In this document: in pieces, positions 1 through 8,065 of the stretch
Layout: each line of letters opens with the position of its first letter
Numbering within the stretch: the first letter of the stretch is position 1
Assembly (NCBI GenBank): GCA_021203145.1
Contig: JAJQBS010000117.1
Location: 1-49,461, forward strand
Length of the DNA: 49,461 nt
Direction: 5' to 3'
DNA from: Lachnospiraceae bacterium
GTDB lineage: Bacteria > Bacillota > Clostridia > Lachnospirales > Lachnospiraceae
Position numbers and translations under genes: made by a program
The notes under the pieces: generated by a model
Told to the model about the DNA's origin: nothing
What the model saw: the letters and a program-made list of their open reading frames with translations, nothing else
Databases searched by the model: none

Positions 1-50
1 CACAAACAGGTGTTCCCTTTACTACTTTTCCTACAAAAATTTTACGCTAA

Positions 51-146
51 CTGCGTTTTTCATAGGAACTTTTGCGAATAATTTGCGTTTTCCATATGAA
101 CTCTCGCGAATAATTTGCGTTTTCCATATGAACTTTCACAAACCAT
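51..146. repeat. Tandem repeat, three 32-bp units
   Basis: Three consecutive 32-bp units at 51-82, 83-114 and 115-146. Units 2 and 3 share the core TTGCGTTTTCCATATGAACT; unit 1 is a diverged copy and unit 3 degenerates at its end. There are no unique spacers, so this is a minisatellite and not a CRISPR array. The core TTTTCCATATGAACTTT resembles the core of the 33-bp repeats at 22509-22640. The array abuts the broken coding fragment that follows. Confidence 0.85.
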
Positions 147-273
147 CGACTTTTTAAAAGCTGCGTCAGTAATCCTGACACTGCAGAGCAAACTGCCTCT
201 TGAAAAAATTGCAGTATATCAAAATATGTCCATTGATGAAGTACGCAAAATAGAGGCTATAATGTTAAGCTAA
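145..273 (+). pseudogene. C-terminal remnant, possibly of an Rpn/PD-(D/E)XK nuclease-transposase family gene
   Basis: An open plus-strand frame runs from about 145 to a TAA at 271-273 and reads like a protein C-terminus (LQSKLPLEKIAVYQNMSID, then EVRKIEAIMLS). Such endings, a short helix pair with an 'LPLEKIAxYxxMSxDEV' pattern, are common at the C-terminus of Rpn/PD-(D/E)XK transposase-like proteins. No start codon or ribosome binding site is present, and the frame runs back into the tandem repeats, so the 5' part is gone. The family assignment is from pattern memory and uncertain; coding origin is better supported than identity. Confidence 0.4.
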
Positions 274-358
274 GACTTCTTCCTGCGCAAAATTTTCTGA
301 GCATTACCCGTCCAGACTTTCAACAGGAATATCTGCAACATGCGTTCGCCAAACGCGT

Positions 359-399
359 CAAAAGAAGCGGGAATGTCAGAACATCTGACTTTCCCGCTT
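359..399 (-). terminator. Intrinsic terminator of metY
   Basis: Inverted repeat 367-399 (AGCGGGAA.GTCAGA, short loop, TCTGAC.TTCCCGCT). On the minus strand it is followed by TCTTTT at 366-359. It lies about 130 bp downstream of the metY stop. The plus strand also has a weak T-tract (TTTCATT), but no plus-strand gene needs it. Confidence 0.7.
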
Positions 400-529
400 T
401 CATTATCATATCTGCTTTTTCTGAGCTGTAAATCATTTAGCACTCTGCTCCCCGCCATTGACAGGGGAGGCAATATGATCTCCGAAAAGCATCCGGCTCC
501 TGCCCCTGTCATTGGCCGGAACAACAACT

Positions 530-1816
530 TTATCCGAGCACCGCCGCGAACCCTTTCTCCAGATCCGCGATCAGGTCATCCACATGCTCCGTGCCGATGG
601 AAAGGCGGATGGTGTTCGGCCGGATCCCCTGGTCCAGAAGCTCTTCCGGTGAGAGCTGGGAGTGGGTCGTGGTCGCCGGATGAATCACCAGACTCTTAAC
701 ATCCGCCACATTGGCCAGCAGGGAGAAGATTTCCAGGCTGTCGATAAACTTCCACGCCTCCTCCTGGCCGCCCTTGATCTCAAAGGTGAAAATGCTGGCT
801 CCGCCGTTCGGGAAATATTTCTGGTACAGCTCGTGATCCGGATGGTCAGGCAGCGACGGGTGGTTGACCTTCTCTACCTGCGGATGCCCCGCCAGGTACT
901 CCACGATCTTTTTGGTGTTCTCCGCATGCCGCTCCAACCGCAGAGAGAGGGTCTCCACGCCCTGCAGAAGCAAAAAAGCATTGAACGGGGAGATGGTCGC
1001 GCCGGTATCCCGCAGAAGAATCGCGCGGATATAGGTGGCAAAAGCTGCCGGGCCCGCTGCATCTACAAAGGAAACGCCATGATAGCTGGGATTTGCCGCC
1101 GCGATCGGCGCATATTTCCCGGACGCCTTCCAGTCAAATTTTCCTGAGTCGACGATGACGCCTCCGAGTGTCGTGCCGTGACCGCCGATGAACTTGGTCG
1201 CGGAGTGGACGACAATGTCCGCGCCGTGCTCAATCGGCCGGATCAGATACGGGGTGCCAAAAGTATTGTCGATCACCAGCGGAAGGCCATGCTTATGGGC
1301 AATCTCAGCGATCGCGTCGATATCCGGGATATCGCTGTTCGGATTGCCAAGAGTCTCCAGATAAACCGCCTTTGTGTTCTCCTGGATCGCGGACTCGACC
1401 TCCTCAAGGTTGTGCGCATCCACGAAGGTTGTGGAAATCCCGTACTGCGGGAGGGTGTGCGCCAGCAGATTGTAGCTGCCACCATAGATGGTCTTCTGCG
1501 CAACAATATGCTCCCCGGCCTGCGCCAGCGCCTGAATCGTGTAGGAGATGGCCGCCGCGCCGGACGCTACCGCCAGCGCCGCAACGCCGCCCTCCAGAGC
1601 CGCCAGCCTTTTTTCCAGCACATCCTGCGTAGAATTCGTGAGGCGGCCGTAAATGTTCCCCGCGTCCGTCAGTCCGAAGCGCGCCGCCGCGTGTTCCGAA
1701 TTGTGAAATACATAGGAGGTCGTCTGATAAATCGGCACCGCTCTCGCGTCGGTAGCCGGGTCTGCCTGTTCCTGTCCTACATGAAGCTGAAGTGTCTCAA
1801 ATCTGTATTCGCTCAT
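530..1816 (-). CDS. metY: O-acetylhomoserine sulfhydrylase (O-acetyl-L-homoserine aminocarboxypropyltransferase)
   Basis: PLP-dependent Cys/Met metabolism enzyme of 428 aa. The family makes homocysteine from O-acetylhomoserine and sulfide in direct sulfhydrylation of the methionine pathway, in the cytoplasm. The N-terminus (ETLQLHVGQ, then PIYQTTSYVFH) and the PLP-lysine segment VHSATKFIGGHGTTLGGV are diagnostic. The length, near 430 aa, separates it from the shorter cystathionine gamma-synthase/lyase branch. The ATG start at 1816 has an AAGGAA-type ribosome binding site. It is a single-gene unit with its own promoter (1883-1911) and terminator. The promoter carries a dyad that could bind an Rrf2/CymR-type sulfur regulator. 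Confidence 0.93.
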   Translation of the reverse strand: MSEYRFETLQLHVGQEQADPATDARAVPIYQTTSYVFHNSEHAAARFGLTDAGNIYGRLTNSTQDVLEKRLAALEGGVAALAVASGAAAISYTIQALAQAGEHIVAQKTIYGGSYNLLAHTLPQYGISTTFVDAHNLEEVESAIQENTKAVYLETLGNPNSDIPDIDAIAEIAHKHGLPLVIDNTFGTPYLIRPIEHGADIVVHSATKFIGGHGTTLGGVIVDSGKFDWKASGKYAPIAAANPSYHGVSFVDAAGPAAFATYIRAILLRDTGATISPFNAFLLLQGVETLSLRLERHAENTKKIVEYLAGHPQVEKVNHPSLPDHPDHELYQKYFPNGGASIFTFEIKGGQEEAWKFIDSLEIFSLLANVADVKSLVIHPATTTHSQLSPEELLDQGIRPNTIRLSIGTEHVDDLIADLEKGFAAVLG

Positions 1817-1842
1817 TTTTCTGGTTCCTTTCTCTTTTTGGT

Positions 1843-1862
1843 AAAACGGCCGGAGCCGTTTT
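1843..1862 (-). promoter_or_regulatory. Short hairpin in the metY 5' leader
   Basis: Perfect inverted repeat AAAACGGC-cgga-GCCGTTTT between the predicted promoter and the metY start. It is too short and its T-tract too weak on the minus strand to be a convincing terminator. Its role is unknown. Similar AAAACG...CGTTTT hairpins occur at 3658-3675 and 40584-40608. Confidence 0.4.
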
Positions 1863-1882
1863 TCTGTTTTTAAACTGGAACC

Positions 1883-1911
1883 ATCATAGCACTCTTTTCC
1901 TACTATGTCAA
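1883..1911 (-). promoter_or_regulatory. Sigma-70 type promoter of metY with overlapping dyad
   Basis: On the minus strand, TTGACA (1906-1911), a 17-nt spacer and TATGAT (1883-1888) form a near-consensus sigma-A promoter about 70 bp upstream of the metY start. The -35 region is overlapped by an imperfect dyad CCTAC-N7-ATAGG (about 1899-1915), similar in form to operators of Rrf2-family regulators that control sulfur genes in Firmicutes. The promoter is read directly; the regulator is an inference. Confidence 0.75.
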
Positions 1912-1927
1912 TAGGTATAATGTGATT

Positions 1928-2809
1928 TTATGGAGTTTCCTCCACTTCTTTCCATGCAAGCTCGTCCGCAAGCCGCGCAAACTGCTCCAGCGTCAGGGTT
2001 TCACCGCGCACGGTCTCACTTAAGCCCGTCTTTCGCAGAGCCTCTGCGATCTGCTCCTTCGAAAAATCCAGCTCCGCTGCGTTTTTCAGGCCATTTACAA
2101 GCGTCTTCCTGCGCTGGCCGAAGGATGCATGTATGATGGAAAACAGCAGCTTCTCATCCTTTACCGTGACAGCGGGCTTTCCCCGGCGTGTCAGACAAAT
2201 GACCGCGCTGCCGACCCCCGGCCGGGGGATAAAGCAGTTCTGGGGCACGTTCGCGGCCAGATAGGGATGGGCATAATACTGGACGGCGAGCGAGAGCGCC
2301 CCATAGTCCTTCGTTCCCGGCCCCGCCTGCATCCGGAGCGCCACCTCCTTCTGTACCATGACTGTAATACTCTCTAGCGGTACGTCACTCTCCAGAAGCC
2401 CCATCACAATCGGCGTTGTGATGTAATAAGGAAGATTTCCGACCACCTTGATCGGACGGCCGGCGTTTTTCTCCCGGGCGAGCGCGGCGATATCCACCTT
2501 CAGGATGTCCTGGTTGAGCACCGTCACGTTCTCATATTCGCCTAATGTTTCCTCCAGAATCGGAATCAGATCCCGGTCAATCTCGACCGCAACCACCTCA
2601 CGCGCCGCCTCCGCCAGATATTGTGTCAACGTCCCGATCCCCGGTCCGACCTCCAATACAAAATCATTCGGCGTAATCCCGGCTGCCGCAATGATTTTCT
2701 CAAGCACATGCGCGTCAATCAGAAAATTCTGACCGTATCGTTTCTGAAAATGAAAATCATTCCTCTGAATGATTTCAATTGTTTTCTGCGGGTTTGCAAG
2801 CTTCTCCAT
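1928..2809 (-). CDS. rsmA: 16S rRNA (adenine(1518)-N(6)/adenine(1519)-N(6))-dimethyltransferase
   Basis: KsgA/RsmA, 293 aa. It dimethylates two adjacent adenines in the 3'-terminal hairpin of 16S rRNA, a late small-subunit assembly step. Visible motifs are RYGQNFLID near residue 26, the SAM-binding LEVGPGIGTLT, and the catalytic NLPYYITTPI. I place the start at ATG 2809 (MEKLANPQKT), preceded by GGGAG at 6-nt spacing. The open frame extends 24 codons upstream, but that extension has no family features. The start lies inside the 3' end of tatD (35-nt overlap), so the two are probably translationally linked, as in many Firmicutes. Confidence 0.95.
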   Translation of the reverse strand: MEKLANPQKTIEIIQRNDFHFQKRYGQNFLIDAHVLEKIIAAAGITPNDFVLEVGPGIGTLTQYLAEAAREVVAVEIDRDLIPILEETLGEYENVTVLNQDILKVDIAALAREKNAGRPIKVVGNLPYYITTPIVMGLLESDVPLESITVMVQKEVALRMQAGPGTKDYGALSLAVQYYAHPYLAANVPQNCFIPRPGVGSAVICLTRRGKPAVTVKDEKLLFSIIHASFGQRRKTLVNGLKNAAELDFSKEQIAEALRKTGLSETVRGETLTLEQFARLADELAWKEVEETP

Positions 2810-3614
2810 GATAATCTCCCTGTGTCTGCAGGTTTCTCCGACTGTCTCCGAAAATACGGTACACCCGCAGTGCATTCTCATACGTAAGGTCTTCCACCTC
2901 CTGCGGCGTCATTCCCCTGATCCCGGCAATCGCCTCGATCACAAGTGGAAGATACAGAGAGGAATTGCGCCTTCCCCGGTGCGGCGCGGGCGCCAGATAG
3001 GGGCAGTCAGTCTCGATCACGATGTGATCCATCGGCACCGCTGCGACGACCTCCTTCATCACACGCGCATTTTTGAATGTGACCACGCCGCCGACGCCGA
3101 TATAATAACCGAGCTTCACGTATTCCCGCGCCATCTGCGCGGACGCGGAAAAGCAGTGGATAATGCCGCCCGTCGTCCCGGCGTGTTCTGCCTTCATAAT
3201 GTCAAAGGTATCCTGCGCCGCGTCCCGGCTGTGGATGTTGACCGGAAGATTCACGTCCTTCGCCATCTGCAGCTGGCGCACAAACCATTGCTTCTGTGTA
3301 TCATGATTTTCTTTATTCCAGTAATAATCCAGCCCGATTTCGCCGACTGCCACCGTCTTGTCCCGACGGCAAAGCTCGTACAAACTGTGCAGCTTTTCCT
3401 CATCCAGAGAGCCAACCTCGTCCGGATGCACGCCCACAGCCGCATAGATGAACGGATACTGATCTGCAAGCTTCTGGCTCTCTTCCACTCCCGCAAGCGA
3501 AGCACCCATGTTTACAATACCGGCAATTCCGGATGGCTCCATCTTTGCGAGCAGCTCCTCCCTGTCCTCATCAAACGCCTCATCATCATAATGTGCATGT
3601 GTATCGAAAATCAT
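2775..3614 (-). CDS. tatD: TatD family metal-dependent deoxyribonuclease
   Basis: 279 aa, amidohydrolase-fold TatD/YcfH family (3'-5' DNase; in Firmicutes the syntenic gene next to rsmA). Metal-binding motifs are visible: DTHAHYDD at the N-terminus, EIGLDYYW mid-protein, NIHSRDA, IHCFSAS and ETDCPYLAP. The ATG at 3614 is preferred over the upstream in-frame start because the protein then begins at MIFDTHAH and GGGGG lies at suitable spacing. The gene overlaps rsmA by 35 nt and forms an operon with it. Confidence 0.92.
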   Translation of the reverse strand: MIFDTHAHYDDEAFDEDREELLAKMEPSGIAGIVNMGASLAGVEESQKLADQYPFIYAAVGVHPDEVGSLDEEKLHSLYELCRRDKTVAVGEIGLDYYWNKENHDTQKQWFVRQLQMAKDVNLPVNIHSRDAAQDTFDIMKAEHAGTTGGIIHCFSASAQMAREYVKLGYYIGVGGVVTFKNARVMKEVVAAVPMDHIVIETDCPYLAPAPHRGRRNSSLYLPLVIEAIAGIRGMTPQEVEDLTYENALRVYRIFGDSRRNLQTQGDYHGEACKPAENN

Positions 3615-3657
3615 TATCGAACCCCCTGTCAAAGTCCAGGCGCCATTGATCATAAAA

Positions 3658-3675
3658 TAAAACGAATCCGTTTTA
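3658..3675 (-). promoter_or_regulatory. Short hairpin upstream of tatD
   Basis: Inverted repeat TAAAACG-aatc-CGTTTTA about 45 bp upstream of the tatD start, between the predicted promoter and the gene. Its role is unknown. Confidence 0.3.
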
Positions 3676-3775
3676 CATGATATCTGCGGCCCTCCTTACA
3701 CTCCTGTATCTGCCATCATCATACAGGGCTCTCAGCTGCTTTTCAAGTCCTGACGCAAAATTGTAATAAAATCTT

Positions 3776-3804
3776 TATATACCTTTGCCCGATTCTGTGG
3801 TAAA
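3776..3804 (-). promoter_or_regulatory. Candidate promoter for tatD-rsmA
   Basis: On the minus strand, TTTACC (3799-3804), a 17-nt spacer and TATATA (3776-3781). The match is moderate. It would give a long leader of about 150 nt to tatD. It sits just outside the gene remnant that starts near 3815. Confidence 0.4.
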
Positions 3805-3814
3805 CTACACGTAA

Positions 3815-4106
3815 CAAATTGCAAACCGGATCTTCGAGACTCGCCTGTACAACTATTTTCTTTCCTCCGAGAAGGAACGAAAAAGCGAAATATATCGGCT
3901 CGGGGAACGAGAAAAATATCATTTTATCCAAAATGGTGAGTTGAAATTCCTATAATCAGCGCGGTGAAAAACAGCTCAGCGACTATCTGGACTATTATCA
4001 TCTGGACAAAGGCTATATGCTGAGCTTCTGTTTCAATAAGAATAAAACAATCGGCCTCCACGAGGTACAGCTGAAAGACAGGCTGCTCGTGGAGGCAGTG
4101 GTATAA
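3815..4106 (+). pseudogene. Decayed AAA-ATPase-like / PD-(D/E)XK protein (C-terminal remnant with internal deletion)
   Basis: Two coding fragments in different plus-strand frames. The first (about 3815-3949) reads ANRIFETRLYNYFLSSEKE, continuing RLGEREKYHFIQNGELKF. The second (3951-4106) reads YNQRGEKQLSDYLDYYHLDK, then GYMLSFCFNKNKTIGLHEV, ending LLVEAVV and TAA. Both match the C-terminal half of the widespread AAA-ATPase-like protein family whose C-terminal nuclease-like domain has ELKIWRG...YN and KGYMLSF signatures. The segment between them, normally well over 100 residues, is missing, with a frame change at the junction. No start or N-terminal ATPase domain remains. A perfect 10-bp inverted repeat (4055-4064 / 4086-4095) lies within the second fragment. 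Confidence 0.75.
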
Positions 4107-4123
4107 ATGTGCGCCAGATTTGA

Positions 4124-6370
4124 TCACCACCACAGGATATACACCAGTGTCAGTGTAAATCCAATGATTACGAGCAGCAGGCCATAGGAAAGACTCCGGC
4201 TGATGACGGTGCTGCTCTCTCTCCAGACATCATAACGAAGCGCGACCTCGCGCCGGTAATCGACCGCGCGGGGATTTTTCCGTCTCCAGGTATGATTCGC
4301 CAGCGCCTGCACCGCATTCAGTACGGTTCCGATCGCGGCGGTCAGGACATTGCCCCAGGCACGTTCATGGGGTTTCGGCGAATCCTTATAGACGGTTTTC
4401 CGCAGTCCGACAACGGAAAGATCTGTCAGGCTGTCCAGCAGGCGGGCTAATACATGGCCGACCGGAATCAGGATGGCGGTCAGAGTATCCGTCATCACGT
4501 CCAGCACATGGCAGACCGCCCCGCATACAAAAGGCAATACCTGTAAAAGAAGAGGCCGGTAAAGCTTTTCCTCCAGATCCAGCCAGGTCGGCCAGGCGTT
4601 GATGTAAGTATGATCCTTTATCAACAGCTTTCGGATCACAAACAAATACACAATCACACCGATGCCGATGGAAATCAGTCCGCCGGAGAGATTTTTCAGG
4701 CTGAAATAGCTGACTGTCTCACCAAATTCCTCGAGCCCCATAAAGGCCTGCCCGATGCGGGCGGCCCGATCCATAATGGTGTGCGGAAACAGTCCCCAGA
4801 TCAGCAGAACCAGGGCACTGCCGGCAAGGGCAAAGGTGCTGGCAGGGTTCATGTACGTTTTCTGGGCATCGTATTTTCTCTGAAGGCCTTCATCTGCGTT
4901 CTTTTCCACACAGATCGACACAAACAGCTTAGTCATATACGCCACGGTCATGCCGCCGGAGAGCAGGAACAGATACTCGAGCGCCTGGAAAATCCAGCCG
5001 CCGCCATACTCCAGGATGCTCTCGTGCAGCAGGGTTTTGCTGATATATCCGCCAAAGCACGGGATGCCGCCGATCGCCAGGGCGCCGACCAGAAAAATGA
5101 CCTTCAGCAGGGGCTTTTTCCTGCCGTAGCCGCGGATCACATTCAGGTCAAGGGCATGCGCGTTCATATAAATCACACCGGCGGCCATAAACAGCACCAG
5201 CTTGATCATCGAATGGTTCATCATGTGCAGCAGCGTCCCGTGCACGGCCAGCGCGTTTTCCTCGCCGAGCATGCACTGCATGCCAACGCCGATCAGGATA
5301 AACCCGATCTGCGACATGGACGAGCAGGCGAGGGTTCGTTTCAGGTTGATGGAAAACACCGCAAGCAGCGCCCCTCCGAACATTGTGGCCGCGCCGATCG
5401 CCAGAATCAGCACACCCCACTGCTTATCGTACAGAAACAGACTGCAAGTAACCGCAAGCACACCAAAGATCCCGGTCTTGGTCAGAATTCCGGAGAGCAG
5501 CGCCGAGGCCGGGGCCGGCGCCACCGGATGCGCCTTCGGCAGCCAGATGTGCAGCGGAAACGCGCCCGCCTTTGCCCCGAACCCGAAAAGCATGCATCCG
5601 CCCAGTGCGTATAGAATCGGCTTGTTGTCATAAGCGGCGGCTGCAGCCGAAAGCTCTGAAATGGTGAGCGTTCCCAGCTCATGCCAGACGCCGAAGATGC
5701 CCATCAGCATTACCAGGCCGCCCGTCACAGCCACCGCCAGATAGGTGTCCGCCGCGCGCAGAGCCGCGTTGTTTTCCTCATGCGCCACCCAAACGTAAGA
5801 GGTAAAAGACATCATCTCGAAAAAAATAAAGGTCGTATACAGATCTTCTGACAAAAACACGCCCATCGTCGCACCGAGTGTCAGCAGGAAAAACACATAG
5901 AAACGATCCGGTGACGGCTCGGACTCCTCTTCCAGCACACAGTCACCGTTTTTCGAGCCGGGGGCGTCATGTTCCCCCGGAGTGCCTGATTTTTTTCCCG
6001 AATGCGAATGTCCGGAAAAATATTCCGGGCACAGCAGCGCTGTCATCATCCACATCAGTCCGGCGATCAGCCCATAAAGAAGACGAAATCCATCCAGCGT
6101 AAAGTGCAGGCCAAAGCCGCAGATGCCGGGGATCTCCAATGTCAGCAGAGCGTCAGACGCCGTCTCCGCTTTTGAAGCGAAGCCAATAAACAAAGCCAGC
6201 ATCAGCAGAAACTCGGTGATCGCCACAAAATCAGCCGCCAGTGCGCTGCCTTTTGGAAGAACACGCGGCCGTCCATCGTTTTCTTCTGAACGCCATCCGC
6301 GCAGCGCCCAGGCTGCAATCCCTCCGATAATCGGATAAAACACGGGCACTGCCAGAATTACATTCGCCAT
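4124..6370 (-). CDS. Proton-translocating antiporter-like membrane subunit (NuoL/MrpA type)
   Basis: 748 aa, last gene of the Mrp/Mbh-like operon. It belongs to the proton-conducting transporter family (NuoL/M/N, MrpA/D) with many transmembrane helices. Key ion-channel residues are present: Glu185 in FFEMMSF, Lys267 in GFGAKAGAFPLHIWLPKAHP, and Lys298 in GILTKTG. The C-terminal part carries further helices and a long amphipathic region like that of NuoL/MrpA. A hydrophilic insert at about residues 118-155 (rich in S, G, E, D) interrupts the N-terminal membrane region and is unusual. The ATG at 6370 is chosen because AGGAGG lies 9 nt upstream; the open frame extends 57 codons further without family features. 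Whether it moves H+ or Na+ cannot be read from sequence. Confidence 0.85.
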   Translation of the reverse strand: MANVILAVPVFYPIIGGIAAWALRGWRSEENDGRPRVLPKGSALAADFVAITEFLLMLALFIGFASKAETASDALLTLEIPGICGFGLHFTLDGFRLLYGLIAGLMWMMTALLCPEYFSGHSHSGKKSGTPGEHDAPGSKNGDCVLEEESEPSPDRFYVFFLLTLGATMGVFLSEDLYTTFIFFEMMSFTSYVWVAHEENNAALRAADTYLAVAVTGGLVMLMGIFGVWHELGTLTISELSAAAAAYDNKPILYALGGCMLFGFGAKAGAFPLHIWLPKAHPVAPAPASALLSGILTKTGIFGVLAVTCSLFLYDKQWGVLILAIGAATMFGGALLAVFSINLKRTLACSSMSQIGFILIGVGMQCMLGEENALAVHGTLLHMMNHSMIKLVLFMAAGVIYMNAHALDLNVIRGYGRKKPLLKVIFLVGALAIGGIPCFGGYISKTLLHESILEYGGGWIFQALEYLFLLSGGMTVAYMTKLFVSICVEKNADEGLQRKYDAQKTYMNPASTFALAGSALVLLIWGLFPHTIMDRAARIGQAFMGLEEFGETVSYFSLKNLSGGLISIGIGVIVYLFVIRKLLIKDHTYINAWPTWLDLEEKLYRPLLLQVLPFVCGAVCHVLDVMTDTLTAILIPVGHVLARLLDSLTDLSVVGLRKTVYKDSPKPHERAWGNVLTAAIGTVLNAVQALANHTWRRKNPRAVDYRREVALRYDVWRESSTVISRSLSYGLLLVIIGFTLTLVYILWW

Positions 6371-6479
6371 CTTCATCATCCTCCTTCTAATCCGGATAAA
6401 CCAGGATCCGTTTTTATCGTAAGTCATGATGCGGCGATTTTTCACTACACCACTACATGAAAAAGTCCTTTTTCGGATA

Positions 6480-7982
6480 TTACCCGATTGCCGATGCGAT
6501 CTGTGTAAACGCGTCAAGCAGCGGCTGCGGGTGCAGACCAATCACAAACATCGCCGCCACGAAAACCACCAGAGGCAGCAGCATCATCCAGCCCGGGTCG
6601 CGTACTTCCTCATATGCTGCTTTTTTCTCAGCCGGCGGCATACCTGGCTCCACTTCACTATTTTTATTGCAAAAAGCGCGGACAGAAATCGTCAGCATGT
6701 AGATCGCGGTCAGCAGCGCGGAGATTAAAAGTGCCGCCACTCCGACCACCGCCAACGGATGTGTGCTGTCAATCGCCGCTTTTACCAGCGTCCACTTACT
6801 GATAAAGCCAGGCAGCCCCGGCACGCCCATCAGCGCCATCCCGGAGATCGTAAAAATCACAAACACCTTAGGCATTTTTTTGCCAAGGCCGTCCAGCTGA
6901 TAGATGTATTCATTGCCGCTCTGCACGATCACAGCGCCGGCGCAGAAAAACGAACAGATCTTGATCACCGCGTGGCAGACCATATGCGTCAGTGCCCCGG
7001 TCAGACCGAGAGGACTCATCAGCGTGACACCAAACAGGATATAGGAAAGATTGCTCACAGTGGACCAGGCCAGGCGGCGTTTCAGATGCGTCTCCTTCAG
7101 GGCGCGGCTGCAGCCGTAAACAATCGTAAAAATCACCGGAATCATCACCGCCGTCTGCGCCCACGTGCCGCGCAGGAATTCGGTGCCAAAGCTATAGTAG
7201 GTGATACGCATCGTCGCAAACGCTCCGGCCTTGACGACCGCCACAGCGTGCAAAAGAGCCGTAACCGGCGTCGGGGCGACGCCCGCCTTCGGCAGCCAGC
7301 CAGAAAACGGAAACATCGCTGCCTTCATGCTGAACCCTAAAAAGCAAAAGACGTAAATCAACAGCAGCAGATTGGTGCGGCTTCCGATTTTCTCCAGATC
7401 CAGCACACCGCCGGCCACAAAATTCGGGGTCGTGCCATAGACCAGAATGAAAATCACGCCGATAAAGGCAAATGCGGCGCCGCCGAGCGAATAGTACAGA
7501 TAGGTACGCCCCGCCAGAACCGCCTCCCGCGTCAGGGTATGCAAAACGAGCGGCACTGTCACAAGGGTGAGCATCTCGTAGAAGCAGTACATGGTCACCA
7601 TGTCTTCCGCCAGCGCAATTCCCATCGTAATACCAAAGGTAATGGTATAAAACATAAAGAAAAATTTCTCATGCTCCTCATGCTTCATATATTCAAACGC
7701 GTACAGCGTCGCAAGCGGCCACAGAGCAGAGATCAGCCCCGCAAATACTGTCCCGAGTCCATCCAGCTTAAAACTCAGCGTCAGGTTACTCGTAAAGCGC
7801 AATAGCACGAACTCATCTTCGGGGCGATTCAGCAGGACGGCAAGAGCCATCAGAGAATTCAGAATCACAATGCTCTCTATATAGATCATCATCTGCCGCC
7901 TGTTTTTAAACGGAAGCACCGGTATCAGCGCGCCGCCGAAAATCGGAAACAGCACGACAACAGGCAGAAATATGGGGCTCAT
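6480..7982 (-). CDS. Proton-translocating antiporter-like membrane subunit (MrpD/NuoM type)
   Basis: 500 aa polytopic membrane protein of the NuoM/MrpD family. Glu136 (FYEMLTL), Lys220 (GFSMKAAMFPFSGWLPKAG) and Lys251 (AVVKAGAF) are the conserved charged residues of the half-channels. Unlike two of its siblings it has no long hydrophilic insert. A GGAGGG ribosome binding site precedes ATG 7982. Its stop lies 109 bp upstream of the next gene's start. It is one of four homologous large subunits encoded in a row. Confidence 0.87.
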   Translation of the reverse strand: MSPIFLPVVVLFPIFGGALIPVLPFKNRRQMMIYIESIVILNSLMALAVLLNRPEDEFVLLRFTSNLTLSFKLDGLGTVFAGLISALWPLATLYAFEYMKHEEHEKFFFMFYTITFGITMGIALAEDMVTMYCFYEMLTLVTVPLVLHTLTREAVLAGRTYLYYSLGGAAFAFIGVIFILVYGTTPNFVAGGVLDLEKIGSRTNLLLLIYVFCFLGFSMKAAMFPFSGWLPKAGVAPTPVTALLHAVAVVKAGAFATMRITYYSFGTEFLRGTWAQTAVMIPVIFTIVYGCSRALKETHLKRRLAWSTVSNLSYILFGVTLMSPLGLTGALTHMVCHAVIKICSFFCAGAVIVQSGNEYIYQLDGLGKKMPKVFVIFTISGMALMGVPGLPGFISKWTLVKAAIDSTHPLAVVGVAALLISALLTAIYMLTISVRAFCNKNSEVEPGMPPAEKKAAYEEVRDPGWMMLLPLVVFVAAMFVIGLHPQPLLDAFTQIASAIG

Positions 7983-8065
7983 CTTTATCTATCCCTCCTT
8001 CTAAAATGTGAGCAAAATTTCGGATTTTTAATCGGATAGGGGGAGTTCTTTCGCATCCCTGCGCA

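Noticed and set aside
51..146. CRISPR array
   Set aside because: Units are directly adjacent with no unique spacers, only three copies are present and no cas genes are nearby. The same holds for 22509-22640 and 49131-49258.
3924..4133. 69-aa minus-strand gene after the antiporter operon
   Set aside because: It is the reverse-strand shadow of the plus-strand ATPase remnant.
4610..5614. Plus-strand 334-aa open frame
   Set aside because: It is antisense to the 748-aa antiporter subunit, with His/Gln/Arg-rich composition typical of a shadow frame and no family match.
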